Positions 1-14,200 of a DNA stretch of 64,000 nt are shown piece after piece. The notes beneath the pieces are model-generated. The model was not told where the DNA came from and searched no databases. It worked only from the letters and a program-made list of their open reading frames with translations. Source of the stretch: Echinococcus granulosus (Eukaryota; Platyhelminthes; Cestoda; Cyclophyllidea; Taeniidae); contig NW_020170438.1 of the NCBI RefSeq assembly GCF_000524195.1, positions 366,398 to 430,397 of the forward strand, given 5' to 3'. The position numbers were made by a program, and so were the translations under genes. The stretch's first letter is position 1. Each line of letters opens with the position of its first letter.

Positions 1-3000
1 GTTGGGAAGTGTTCCAACAACTAGACTTTCTCGCCCTGAGGGATTCTAAGCAGCAGGGAGGCTAATGTTGTACTTCGGGTTCTGCCTTTTCCTCTTCTGT
101 CACTAATTTTGTCATTGATGATCCTAGAATCAGCAGTGAAGCCACAGTGACTTAGGATGATGAAGTGACAGGAGAGTATCCAGCCTGAGACAGTGACTAG
201 GTGGCAGTTGCCTCCTCAGCGCTTGATAATCCATATCTGACCGACTGACAAGCAGGTGGTCAAGTGGACCACACTCGGACCCTGCCGTCTCTAATTTATT
301 GCCGTAGTACCATTTACTCCACCAAAAAACAATGCAAATTCCTCCTACTTGCATATGGTGAACGCCATGAAACCGGTGTTGAGGGTGTTTATTGGCGAGA
401 CTATTCCATGATTGGAGTGAAGATTAGCTAGTTGAGTAGTAAATTCTGTGGAAAGATGTGTATGGAGCAAAAACAGTAAAAAAACACTGAACTGGCCGGT
501 CCATGTGAATAAGAATACAGTCATGAAGTGAATGCAGTGACTGCAATAAATTTTGAGTAGAATGATGGCAATAACTAACCCTTTGAAGTATATGGAGATT
601 TGCCGGTAGAGGAAGGAATTAAGAATAATGAAGCGGAGGATGGAGCTAGACGATGAGAGGAGTAAACGCGAGAGTGAATTCTCATGTGAGAGTGTCAAAA
701 TGAAGAGTGGAATGGTGGGGGACAGTGTGGTAAGCGCATGAATCAGTTGTATGTAAGATTAATTTGCATTGGACGTGACGACACAGGAGCAGTGCTGTGG
801 AAGGCATAAATATCTCCCTAAAACCCTATCTACTTATTACTCTGGACGAGTCGATCTACCTCTCCACTCTCATTAAGGAAAATTGTCCTGTTTTTGCCAA
901 TTTAAACTCATCAATCAACCACACATTAACATTAGGCGAATAAAAGTGTCCATTTACTTACCCCATTTTCGCCGTATTACTACTTATCAATTCATTGCTT
1001 TATCTTCCCTCTCATCCATATGCTATTTCATAAATCCATGAGTTTGTGCACCCCCGCGCTGCTGCATTTGGTGTACACCGACTTTTTGTTTTCCTTTGCG
1101 TCGGCACTGCTAAATGTCATTGCAGATTTGCTACATACTTCGAGCTTTATAGTGGTTTACTGGGACGCCTCACTGCTTGGGTAGAAGCATCCACAGAAGA
1201 GATGTGTCAGTACTTAACCTGTACGGCTTCGATATGACAATGGTAAATGATGGATTGCCACGATTTATTTATAGAGGGACCATTGGCAACGGCAGCAGCA
1301 ACAGGTGCTGTCAAGATCTGGCAGGAGCTAGAGTGGCTTGATGGGCTTAAGGGCAGAGAAGTACCTTCTTCTGCTTCCTTAAGGACCTTGACGTACAAGA
1401 GGATGAGAAATCATCTACTGATATCGCATCATAATGGTAAAGGTGGAGAGTTAATAGTGAAGCCTCAACTCGATTCATCACGGATCAAAACATCTGTTTC
1501 AAAAAATTCATCGGCACCACAATCCCTAGGCCAATGCCAATGTCATGAAAATTATCGCACAAGCATAAAACCGAAAAGATAAAACTTAAGCGTGTGGCAC
1601 GAGTTCCTATGGTCGAGGCCACCAACGCATCTGAAAGCTGTCATTTTTATAGAGAGTTCAACAAGATTTGGAGTCATTTTCATTGATATGCATGATTAGC
1701 TGCAGAGAAGGGAAGGATTGGCACATAGCATATTGGTCACACTGGACAGTGGATGAATTAAACTGCCCAGAAGGTATAAGTGTGGCTTAAAAGCATTGGG
1801 TAACAACATCCCTAAAAGGAGTCTGAACATGCGCAATCTAAAGGCAACGGCCATAATGGCGCCAGGAGCCTCCTACACACTCTGAAGTGTTATCAAATCT
1901 GTCCACCTCTTCAATATCATGGAGGCAGAATGTGGTGTGGACAATTCATTGATGCGGGACCACGAAAGCACATTAGAGTTCCTATGCTGTGCATGCTGCA
2001 CGCCAACAAATAGTGCAACGCAATTGTTCAGATTATAACAGGTCTAATCTGATCTGAATTGATGAAATGAGATCGAGAGTGATGTATTGAGGACAGCATC
2101 CCCAATCCGGACTTAGTGGTCATGAGGTACAGAAGGAGCAGCGTAAGATCGTGGAGAGGAGAATGTGGACCAGTGGGAATGGATGTGGGAGGTGGCATGT
2201 GCCAAATTTTAAGCCTAAACTTTATTCCCTATGGCTATACCTACCCTGTCTACACGATTTCATGCCTGGGAGATAATTTACATGGCACTGACATTAGCCT
2301 AGGTATTGTAGTACCGAATCATTCCTTTTAAATTAACGCTTTGGCACGAAGTGAACCAAGTTGGAGCGTCGTTATTAACGCGCCCTTTTGTACCATTATG
2401 ATGCGATAGTAATGCATATTTTCGTGTCCGCTTCCACGCCAAGGCTTTTAATGGGACAGGGAAAGGGATATCTCTACCCTCGAGCTTCTGTTAGGCTTTT
2501 GCAATGCCCGTTGCTACCGCAAAAGATAAATAGCACTAATCTACTTCTTGCAATTGTCATAAGAATCTGTGCAAATAGAGCACTGGCACATCTCTTCCAC
2601 GGAAGCTTCCACCCAAGCAGCGAGGCATCTCAATAAACTGTACAGCTCGGTGTATAAAGCCCGTAATGACATTCAATAGTACTGTTAGAATAAAATTAAA
2701 AAAAAACATTACACGCCGAATTCGTCAACACAGAGCTGTACAAACTCATGGATTAGAAAAATATTATGCAGATGTGGAGAATAAACCAGTAAATCGGTAT
2801 GTGGTAGTAAGAATATAGGCATAGACAAATAGGTACATTTATATATCAGTTGGAGATACCCGGTAGATAAATGTATGAATGGAGGTAAGAGCAGAAATAT
2901 CGTACACAAGAGTAGAGAGGAAGACAGGCTTGTCTGGAGTAGAAAGTAGGTAGGAAGTTAGGGAGGTATTTGTGCCTTTAAAATCTCCTCTACTTAGCTA

Positions 3001-3179
3001 ACACATTCATCGCAAACTGATGGATTCCACCACGGCTATGGGTTACGAGATGTTCTTTACATCCAGCAAGGCGGCCAGATGGATATGAGAAGAATGATTG
3101 AAACCATTCCCAGAGGATAAGGTTTCATTGTGCAGTGTTGGGTCTTCTAAGAGCTTAATAGTCGTGACTCCTTGGTACA
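1..3179. other. No gene recognised
   Basis: Short ORFs up to about 117 codons occur on both strands without known motifs, signal peptides or convincing splice pairs. Apart from the TAGA/TAGG tract at 2760-2965 I see nothing to annotate. Confidence 0.5.
2760..2965. repeat. Degenerate TAGA/TAGG-rich tract
   Basis: Diverged TAGA, TAGG and GTAGGTAGG words, similar in style to the tract in DDX1 intron 7. No coding content is visible. Confidence 0.4.
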
Positions 3180-4235
3180 AGCAGTACTTCAAGAGTTACG
3201 TGAGCAATTGGACTATGTAGGCGAAAAGAAGATGCCACACTGGTGGCCTATGAACGCCCCAGATGTACTGGATTTCTGCTGAACCTGCGTTGCTTGTAAC
3301 AGGTTCGAAAGGTCTCATCTCGTAGCGATCGTACCACTTCAACCGACGCTCATAGGATTTTCAGAGAAAAGAGTGAGTACTGCCGTCATGGGTTCTCAAC
3401 CACTGAGATATTCTTGTCACCGTAGACAACTTTAGGAAAGTAGTGGAGAAAGAGCCCGCAAAGGCACTGGATGCTGGAAAAATTACTTTGGTGTTCTTCA
3501 GTCTATGGACTTGTCAAAGTGAAGTGCCTGAAGCTGTGCATGGCGATCAAGTCCTAACTTCAAAAGCCGATCCTTTACTGAACTCTACAAGACCTTCCTG
3601 ATCCCAAAGACAAGTACGATATGTGGACGTCCGCAAAGCAATGGACAGATGGAAAAAGGGAATTGCGCTTTAATTGGACTGCTGCAGGCCTTCACCAAAG
3701 TTGCTCAACTGGAAGACTGAATTTAAGATTTGGGCAGTGTCTCTACGGGTATGGGACTATAGTCTACGCACCAACCAGCTTTGCACTGTTTAGGATACTC
3801 ATAGATCGGAAAATGGGAGTTACTTCGAATATATTTTGCCAAACACGGAAGTAGTAGGCAAAGTTGTCCTGAAGTACGTACTGCGTCTAATAGAAGGCAT
3901 AAGGCAAACTTCCAACATTGCACACGAACACTCTCAACAGTCATATCTTAGATAGGAGACATTGTGAAAACAGTTAGACTACCGTCAACCGGGAGGAGGG
4001 GACCTAGTTTGGCTATACAGGGCCATCCCGCCTCCTGGAGTACAGCGGAAGTTTCACCATCCTTGGAGCAGAGATCCTGAGTGATGAAAGTCATCTCACA
4101 AACTACTATGTCTGCAACACACTACTCTCTCCTCAACCGATCACTGTCCATCACAGATGCGTCCGTATAAAGGCACACCACCTGTTAGTTATGCAAATGA
4201 AGTTTGCTTTTTAATGGAAGAGGACTACTAGTAAT
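3180..4235 (+). mobile_element. Decayed Gypsy-type LTR retroelement: integrase and 3' pol remnant
   Basis: Reading in shifting frames shows the order expected of a Ty3/Gypsy integrase: a zinc-binding remnant with CVAC (3286-3297) just after an in-frame TGA at 3280-3282; VDNFRK and HGDQ around the first two catalytic Asp; PQSNGQMEK (3631-3657) around the Glu; a GDLVWLYR segment (3998-4021) with FHHPW, typical of the C-terminal end; and NEVCFLMEED near 4200. Several stops and frame changes show it is inactive. No reverse transcriptase, protease, gag or paired LTRs were recognised nearby. It lies downstream of DDX1, in the opposite direction. Confidence 0.75.
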
Positions 4236-5104
4236 AGCCTCACCAGAGGCCATCCATAAGGGGAGCACCAATGACGATGGTCAAAAAAAACGAGGTTTTA
4301 TTAAACCCACCTTTCAGGCTAGTAGTCAGTGAACCCGAATTTCGTTGTAAAACAGACATCATCCGCCCTCAAACAGGTGCAGGCTGAACAGGCGTGACCT
4401 TGATCACCACACCCCAATTATAATACTACCAACAGAGAATGTCCCCTATCCAATCAGCCTACTTCGTCCAAGGAATTAAAGGCCGAGGTGGAAGAGGTAA
4501 ACACCAAATTTACTACAATAGCACTGCGAAGGAGGATGCAGTATTGACGTAAAGTTAAAAGTCTATAGGCATGATTGAATGGAAGCAGAATTATCAGGTT
4601 CCCTATTCTACCGTAATTACCATGCAGAAATGAGCTTTAACGAGGATGGAGCCGACAAAGAACTATCTCTAACCTCAAAAACACCAAATTATAACGACTT
4701 CTGCCTGGCTAGGCTCGATTTGCCAACCTCATGTACGTGACGCATTAACCGCACCCACCCGTCGATTTGATCACTGAAACACCTCACAACCAGCGTGGCT
4801 GTCCTGTGTCAGAGGAAAGAACCCAGTAACGAAATCATCACTGCCATAAGTAAATGCTGTACGTGATTTGCACAACTAAACGGCAGCCTCCACAAGGTAT
4901 TGCTAATTGAAATTCGGAATTCAGTAAGTGAAAAACCCATCGTCAGGAAGATTACCAAATCCACCTCACGAATGGCAGAACTTCGCCAAATTAAGGGGAC
5001 AAAAAACAAGTGATGGTAGACTATTATTGGATAAATCTTTCCAATTTAACCAGCAATTCGGAGAGCAAAAGAATAACGTGGCAAAAGCAACGATGGAGTA
5101 ATCA
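4236..5104. other. DDX1 3' flank, no gene recognised
   Basis: Should contain the DDX1 3' UTR and poly(A) site on the minus strand. The clearest AATAAA on that strand is at 4297-4302, about 800 nt beyond the stop, next to the retroelement remnant. Confidence 0.45.
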
Positions 5105-5229
5105 TCAACACTTAGCTGCACCGCCATATCGTAGGTTGAGGAAGCTTATTTGCGCCCTCTTTTCCATCACATTGAGTTCCTTTAGTGCCTCCTTCAAAAC
5201 AGCCGTATGACCTTTATAACTCGGTGCGA
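5105..5229 (-). CDS. DDX1: DDX1 terminal exon 17
   Basis: Encodes [20 protein letters not shown], then [19 protein letters not shown] and TGA. It aligns with human [20 protein letters not shown] and AQTSFLHLGYLPNQLF, but the last residues (GGAAKC) are unlike the vertebrate end. No strong AATAAA lies close downstream on this strand. Confidence 0.88.
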
Positions 5230-8200
5230 CTAAAACAAATTTATAAAAGAGAAATCAGAATGTTGAGAGAAAAAGAAGGGAAAAACCAGAGAGGAGAAAC
5301 CCACTATTCTTCAACTTTTGTCCATAGACCACTTTTCCATCAAACTCGTTGGCAGGAACCTGAAGATCCTTTGATACCGTGTCGATGGTGATGCCCAGGT
5401 GCTCCTCAATCTCCCCTAACAACTGCTTCTCATCATACCAAATGCAACAGCCACCGCTGGATACTAGACGTGTGTCGAAACAGCCACGTCCACGGGAGTT
5501 GCAGTTAGCGTGGTACCATACCTGGTAAAATAGGGGGAAGAATTAGTCAAAGGCCTTTCTTTTCAAAGAAAATAGTTGGCTTTGAGACATCACGGCGATA
5601 TAATAGGGTACACAGTTTTGAGATTGCAGCGATGAAAAGAAAATGTCACATGGAAGCGTAATCCATCCACCTATCATGCTCCGTTGGGAGACTTACACCG
5701 TTCCCGTTGATTCGAATCCGCAGTTGTTGCCATGGTCCCAGCTTGAAGCAATCACTTGAACGGTTCATTTATAAGAACAAAATTCCATGTCAGAACAAAA
5801 CAGGAGCTCTGTCCATGCCATCTAAGCCAACAGTGGTTCAACTTCTCTTCGTACTTAATATTTTTTAGATTGGCATGCCTTACAAATCCTTCACTGCAAG
5901 CGTAGTGAGGTATATCCAGCACCACATAGCGCTGCAAAACTGACTGAACCTCTGGAAGGCGACAAGGAAAGGGTCAAGGAAACTCAACCACCAGCCTAGT
6001 AACTATCAGGGCTATAAAGTAATCACACCCCAAGATTTAATTCAACGCTTTGTTTACTGAGGCCTTGAGTTGCATAGACAACTTATCTGATAAAAGTTTT
6101 ACATAGACGAGTCAGATCAAATAAGGTAATAAAGAAATTCCCTAAGCAACCGAGAGTGCGGTAGAACTGGTCAAAAAATTGTAAATTAGACTTTATTAAA
6201 CCAATTCATGTGTTTAATCTGTCAAAGTAATCAAGTATCATTCAGATGTTGTTGAACTGAAGTAAGGACTCGTGAAGTATGCCTGATGAAGAAATTCCAA
6301 TCCAGGGTATTCAACTTATCAAATCTAGAGCGTATCATGGAATGCGATAAAAGAGGACACGTAATGCGACATAATTTCAGAGACAATTGTATGGGAAATT
6401 ACCCCTACCTTTTCTTTGCACGTGGAGACCAAACTAATAGCGAGACCCATTCTAAATTAAGAAAACAAATTCTCATTGTTAGGACCTTAAAATGCATAAC
6501 CATTTCATTTTTGCTGATAGGAAAAAAGGCAAACAAGACGCACCGTTCAGCTCTGCCAACACGACCAATACGATGAATGTAGTTCTGTTTCTCGTCTGGC
6601 AGTGTCACGTTGATTACTGGCATGATGGAATGAAAATTTAAGCAAGTTCAAGCGGAGTCGAGCAACTTGGTTGTTTGTACAAACAAAAGCTTTTTTTTAA
6701 CTGACTGACTAGTCCTGATTGCTTCTTCAGCTTCCTTATGCAACCCTAAGTTACACAGTATCTAGAAGATAGACCTCAACCAAAGCCTTTGATCGGCCTT
6801 CAAAAGGTGTACCACCGTGCTTACAGGCCACCATGCACTCAGTCGTTTGGCTCCGCATGCTAAGGAATGCGCAGAGAGTAAATGGTCCAGGGATGGTCAA
6901 TGATATACTTCATTTACTTGATGCTACAGTAAGACAAAGCCACTCTCGTCATTAACACTCAATATAGCAAACGTTGCACTTTTATACGGTTAAAAAGAAT
7001 TGATAAGCTATGAGCCAGTAATCTTTGAAGTTTCCTATCATCCACTAGTGACTGACATTGGGCACTGATCCGCGCAGTGGTTTCCGAGACTTTCTCCCTC
7101 CCAGTCGTTTCATCATCACTCAAGTTAAACAAGATTGAAGATTCTTCTTAATGCTTCAATCTCTAGTTCTTTAAAAAGCCGATGACAACACTTAACTTGC
7201 TATTCACCGTATCCAAGAATAAAGGATCTTCCCTCCTCAACATAATACATCTACCTTGGAGCAATTTAGCACCCGATTCACTCAAACTATTTAAGTCATT
7301 TCCAGCCAGTTGTTCTACCACCGCATAAGACGCCTTTTCCAAATGTGACAAGGGATTTTGCAGCATTGGGTAGGACTTAAACTTGGCTAGTCAAGCACAC
7401 AAGCTGAATTCATATACATTGGTTCTCACCATAGGGTAGGCCTGTTATGTCGATACCACGTGCCGCGACATCGGTGCAAATTAGGAAGTTGACATCGCCG
7501 TTCTGAAGGTTGTATAGAGGAGCAGTGGAAAAAGGGCAAAAGGGGAAGAAGGTGGGGGGGGGGGGTAGGAGGCTAGTATACGCACCTTAAATTTCTGCAA
7601 ATTTGTCTTTCTTTCCGCAGGATTGCGATCACTGTGAAGACAAACGCAGCTGAATTGACCATGGGACTTTGATGGACCTAAGGAAATACAAGCGCCAACA
7701 GAAGTATTGGGACTGATTGTCTGATTTCCTTGAGAACATAATCGCCACGACGCCCTTAGTTTTGTGAATGTTAAACTGGCATTTTTTATAACCATGTCAA
7801 AAACAAGCCTTCAGCGGACTTTCCAACTTCTTAAAATTACTATATGGCATCCATTGTGTTTACGAATAAGACATACACAATTCGGATCATTAACTGACCG
7901 CGTACTTTGATAGAAGGATCGGAAAACTTAGTTCAGGCAGGAAATCTTGGCCGGAATTTGATTGCATTAATAAAGAAGAAAAGAAGGAACAAACACCTAA
8001 AGAGGGATGATCGTTTGCGAGCCTGTACTTTTTGCCAATGAGGGTACTGTTAGGCTTGACGAATTCTGACATTCTCTTACTGACAAGTCTCAAAGCACAA
8101 GCCCAGACTAAATGTGTCACTGGTATCAACTTTGTAGTCTAATTTCAAGCTATAGTTAAACGTTTAACCCTACGTGAAAAATGGACCAAAGGCCCTTATA

Positions 8201-11200
8201 GTGGAAACTACATCCAATTCTAGCAATTATAAGCGTTTTGAACTTTGTAAGAACTAAATAAACGGGAATTGATGTCGTCTAATTGGACTGAATAGGCAGC
8301 TGAATCGAATGTTCACAGTCACGACTTCTGGTTTCTGCCCGTCCTATCACTGTACTGCACACCTTCGTTCTCATACAGTTTCATGCGTGAACCTACTACC
8401 TCTGTTACTTCCTACTTTTATTGGCAGTGAGTAGGATGAACTAGCGCTAAAATTTGGAGCTCTAAATTCAACTTGAACCGCAGCTTGAATGCATCCAGGG
8501 GTAACAATGCCACCACAACATCAAGCTGACACTCACCACCACCCAGAGTGATGAAATACTGCTCCAGATTATCACAATCCAACTTGGTGCGACAGAAGAT
8601 CAGTGCACGGTCCATTTTCTGCTGTTCAATCGCTCGTACCACGTACTGTCCCTTGAGTAGCTTTACTGCCTCTGACATAAGCTCTGGTCGAAGGGAAGAG
8701 GTAGAACAACTTGGTCAACCAATGATGATAAAGGAGGAATAGAGTATGGGCTGGAGGTCAGAAATGACTTAACCAGGCGTCTCATAGTTGGGATTAAGTC
8801 TATCCTTCATATGAACACCGTCAGTCTGGATATGATGGGTGGATGAGCTCATCAACTGCCTCCATGAGGTGTCCTGATGCGGATCTACGGGGCATACCTA
8901 AAACGGAGTTGGAATTTACATTAGCCATACACAAAGCATGTGAGCATTCAATGTACTGACCAGGTATGGTCTGTAAAAACTGAACACGTGTTCCGTTATT
9001 GCAATGGTCAATTACCGAAGTTAGAGCTTTGAAAAAATTTGCTGTAAAGCTTGTTCGGCCTTCCTAACTGCTTCTCGAATTTTTTTTCTCTGCATCAAAA
9101 TAACACTCAGTGGATCTACTCAGCGAATCAGCGTGCTAGAACTTCTGTGCTTTAATGAAGTCACTCACAACTTCGCATACTTTTAAAGGTTTCACTGGAT
9201 AACTCAGACGCTGCATTAACAAAAAAGTGATGAAACATACTCCACCACCTTTTTGTTCCTTGTGAGTAATAAATATGCACTTTTAGTGAGAATCCAAAAA
9301 AGGCTTAGGTTTCGGTAAGACAACAGGATATTACAGAAGAAAGGCAACTAATGTAGTTGGCGTACGAGCAATATTTGCACCATGACAAATGACAGAGCAC
9401 CATCTGACAACACTAAGATACTGCGCAAACGAGTGCACCTAGGAAAAGTGATCGGCAAATGCATCAACGGCATCCTTTCAAAGCACTTTATCAACGAAGA
9501 ACGTGGTAGAGAGCGACCTTCATAGCCAAAAAAGTACACAACAACCCTTGGCCTTGGAAGTGTCCAACTAGCAATATTTTCCTTCAATACACGGCTAGAC
9601 AATCATTCTTAGACTTCAGAAATTTGACTTAGAGCCCTGTTTGTGCCATCTACTCTACTAGTCTCCCAAACCTCCTGTTTGTTAATAAGGGCTACTTCCA
9701 TTTCAGAAGTAGATTATCAGATCATACATTCAAAAGTGTTTTATTGAGTAAACCAGCAATGTTATTGACTTACGACATGATGGACTGTTTCTGGAACGGA
9801 GTCTTGACCCTTCAAATCGATCCAAACGGGGAAGTGCATCAACCGGTTCTGAGGTAGAGAAGAAAAACGACAGACGGAATTCAATTAGCAAGCATTGTTA
9901 CACAATCACAACATTGTAGTGGAAAGAAGTGCGCTACAGATTGAATCCAGGGTGGTTTCGACTAAACTGACACAACGGAGCCAAATCAATCACAGACCCG
10001 CTTTCTTCGTCACTTAGGAGGGTTAAGTATCAATGGATCGCAAGCCTTGAATTATAAAGTTCGTTAAGATTTCGTAGTTGACCGACACAGAAGAGTAGTT
10101 GCAGTGGCCGTGTGGACTAACACAAACAACAAGAGTGTAACCATCCTGCGGAGCTTTTCAAGCGCCCACGAGTCAACCTTCACAAAAGAGAAGAGGAATG
10201 CCCATAAATAAACTGCTGCAAAGACAACTCGAGGTGCTACAATAATGGCAGTTTTGGTCATTCATCAACTGGAGTCTACGCGAAAACGTCACAAATACAT
10301 TTGGCGTGAATGACTGATAAAGAAAAGACTCACAGCACGAACGCGATTTCCCAAATCTCACATTAGGAAAAAAGCTAGAATACACCTTTGGGTGATTAAT
10401 CACCGGAATTCAACTTCTAAACCATTTCTGTACAAATATGTTCCGCTATCACAGCTTCTCCAAATGCTATGCAACAAATATAGCGAAAAACTACCGTAGT
10501 CTGGGAAACCCAGTTTAATGCAGCTTAAGAGTGCCTTTCTAGTCCCCCATTAATTGGTCTCTACAACGAAATTTGGAGGCCCAATTGGCTACTGTCTATT
10601 CGTGTAGCCCCCCTGTGCAAGTACGGAGGAGCTGCAAAGGATGTTCAAATTGAACCGGGACCCCTTTTCTCCAAAAGTAAGGGAGTATAGACTGCACTTT
10701 CTACTGCAACAGTTAACCAGTATCTGGAAACTCTCAACGCCAAAAATTCGTCAGTATCCCTGAACCTAAGGTGCAAAGGCGTTGATCTCCGAGATACTCG
10801 GCGAAATTACAATGCTAGAAAACTATTATTTTCACCCTTTCAATAGAAAAATTCATCTCTTGTGCAATTTGCCGCTCGAAAGCCTATGCATCTACCAGGC
10901 GTTTACGAGCTGTCTTGGTCCGTCCATGAGAATGACTATCGAGACCGTAGCCTGTGAGCTGAGACTGCCAGTGATTTAGAGATGTACGGCACCGTTCAAA
11001 TGTCTTACCGCTAAGCAAATGAGCGCCTCGTCACCACACTGCATTATGCTTCAGGTCTTCCGCGACTTCGAATAGATATCTACGAGTTAAGGTATTAAGT
11101 CCTTTTTCACAAGAAACCTCATTCATAACCACACAGTGTTTTACGCACCCTTTCACTACAGCTGTTGTCTATTGCCTTGATTAACAGCGATTAGAAAGGA

Positions 11201-14200
11201 CCGACACACGAAATGTGATACACTTGGTACTTACCACTGCGGGTAGTACTGCTACAGTAAGATGCCCTTACAATTCCAGGCTAGCACGTTGCACAATCCT
11301 CTTCAAAAAATAATTAAACACTTTGTAAGTCAAAAAGAAGCAACAATAGTCCCGACTTTACCGCAGAATGAAAGCCACCATAGCAGCTAAGACGTTTTCA
11401 AAGTCTACCAAGTAATTGCCGTTCGAAAACGAAAACGAAATGAAATTATTTATGTTAAGAACATCTCATATCTAATTTGCGGTTCCCACACCAATCAATC
11501 TACTTCTACACCATGATTCAGTGCAACTATTTATAATAAAGCGGTAGAGGCCACGTCACATATATGTGACACTAGCAACCAATGTAACTAATAGAATATT
11601 GCAAGGGAGCAAAACCTACGGCGATTTTCTTAACATCGAACGAGTGCAGCGTAGCTGAGCACACAACCATTTGAAGACGCTTCCCATCCGGCGTGACCTT
11701 GGGACAGAGGGCGTGCAGACGTTGGATCATTGGCTCGTAGCCGGCGGAAAGGAGGCCATCACATTCGTCGAGGATGAAAAAGCGACAATTGGATAAAAAT
11801 AAGGCACCCGTCGAGATCATATCCTCCAGACGACCAGGTGTGGCGACAACTATGTCAACCTGGTTTGTAAATAGGTGGTTCGAGAATGGACGAAAAAAGT
11901 AAATGGGTAAGCAGAGAGGGTACGGATGGATGCAGGATAAATTGGTAAAAGTAATGTCAGAAACAATGAATGGACCTGGGATGAATGGGAGTATGAATCA
12001 GAGATAAACGGATCTAAGTTGTGTGAATTGGTCAATAAAACAAGATAGATGAGTGGATTCTAAAAGCAGAGATAGATGAGCGAACGGATAAGGGAATGGA
12101 TGTACAGTCAAATGATTAAGTCTGGAATACACAGATGGACAGGTTTGCGATTGAAAACTACAGATGCACAAATGCATCAGAGTTGGAATGTTGGACGCGG
12201 AACTGATGAGTAGATGGACCCAAAACAAACGAATTGACGGATCAGATGCGGATAGATGGACGAAGCTGTAACAGCTACTTCAACCTGGTGAAAGGGTGGC
12301 TAGGCGTAAGTTGCAAGGGCCAGAAAAGTGACCTTTCGTGTATTTTTCTTTTTGAAATAAACTTTCTGGCGACTGAACAGATGATTTTGTCTACATAGAT
12401 TGTGATTGGCTAGCCAATAATAAAATCGGCTAAATTGGCCACTGTGGGAATGGACAATTTAAAGGTGGATAGAAATATGCAGATTTGATTGGGTGCATCA
12501 AAGATGCCTAGAAAAGCGGATTAAGTGCCAACAAATGCCCAGATAAATGAGCAGACAGACTAGGAATACATGGATGGTCGGTTAAATTGAATGACAAACT
12601 GTGGGATGGACGAATTCGGGATAAGAAAACCCGAGACATATCAAAGGTGGAAGGATAGGCCTGCAATGGAAGAATGGATGGAGGATCGAGATCCAAACCG
12701 GACAAAATCTCACACTACAAGTCCCTTTTTACATCACCCTTCTGTTGAATGAGGAAACTCTTTCGTCTACATGTATAATCACTGCAATCACCAAACCATG
12801 TTACCAAAATGACTGGCGATAAAGTGAATAAGAGGAGCAGGAACACGTGAAGAATTTAATCAGGACACATGAGTTGATGGATGGTTCAATGAATACGTGG
12901 GGTGATAAGTTAAGGTTGAATGACTAAACCGACGATAAATAGAAAGGTAGCCTGATTAGGAGCAAATCACTGGTTGAGGAATGGATACGAAATTAGATAC
13001 ACAAAGGCTTGGTGGATGGAACCAGAATGCACGGATGGAGCAGACAGATAGACGAAGCCGGACCAGATGGACGTGGCTAGGACCGAATCTCGTATTTGGC
13101 AAGAAAACAACCTTACAAGGACCGAAAAAGAGTTTGCAATGACTAAAACCACTGAAGATAGGGTAAAAATATTGCGGATAAATAAAATTTAACAGCTCAC
13201 ATCCAAAGAGATAAATATGCAGGTGAAATGATTCCACCAAAAGTAAAGATGAGTAAATGAATGAAGTTGCAATGACTTACCCCCTTGTTAATTTCCTCTG
13301 TTAGCTCCCTGGCGCTGGTTCCACCAATGATCAATGTGACACGGGGACTTGGATCCTTAAGGTATTTCTTGAATTTGATCATCTGATCGTAGGTTTGCTC
13401 TGCCAATTCCCGTGAAGGCTATCAGAGAACAAGAGGTACCAGCCACATAAGTCTTCTTTAAGGTTACTTAACACGTTGTCTACTAGTCACATACGCGACA
13501 ACATGACCTAAACACAAAGCCACAAATGTGTGACAAATATTCTTTTTATCTATTTAGGAAAACAAGTTACCCTGATTTCTTAAGCATTTAAAATTGGGAT
13601 TTCCATTCCCGGTGGTACGAGAGTGGGGAAAAAGGCTACAGTGGTGGTTGCAAGGTGCCAAATGTGTCATATCAATGCTCGTGGAGTGGTCCGGTCTCCA
13701 CATTGCTAACTAAGACGCAAGACAAGGGTGGCAGGAAGTGCATGCAACAACCTGTGGCAACGAAAGAACTGTTGTATCAAACCACAGATATGTACTGCAT
13801 CTACTGAAGACTTCGGAAATAGCATACTTTGGTAATGTAACGTCTAACAACTCAGCAGTAAGACAGTTTAATAGCGTCAAAGTCCTGAAGACACCCACAC
13901 TTCTGCACGTCAGTGATGATCCCGACGTGGTGGTTTCCAGAACATCATCACAATCATCATTCGCATCACCATCACAACCACAATGGTACTAGATGCCTGA
14001 TCAACGTATCTTCTATCATCGCGAAAATGCATAGGGACCCAACCTTTCTATGATCTCAAAACGAATATTTGTTATTATGAAAAGGTAGGGTACAGTGTTA
14101 TATAATGGCGAAGTCCCACTCTCACTTAACACAGAAGAGCTAAACGCCGCATTGACAGCTTTGAAAGGCAAAGCGGAGATTTTATCAATTGCATCAGGTA

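Noticed and set aside
5700..5760. Possible extra DDX1 exon between exons 15 and 16
   Set aside because: A GTGTAAGT-like donor is present, but the reading has no DDX1 similarity and exons 15 and 16 already join in frame.
11880..13250. Several 60-94 codon minus ORFs rich in Ser, Pro, His and Leu
   Set aside because: They come from the degenerate GATG/TGGA repeat tract in a DDX1 intron.
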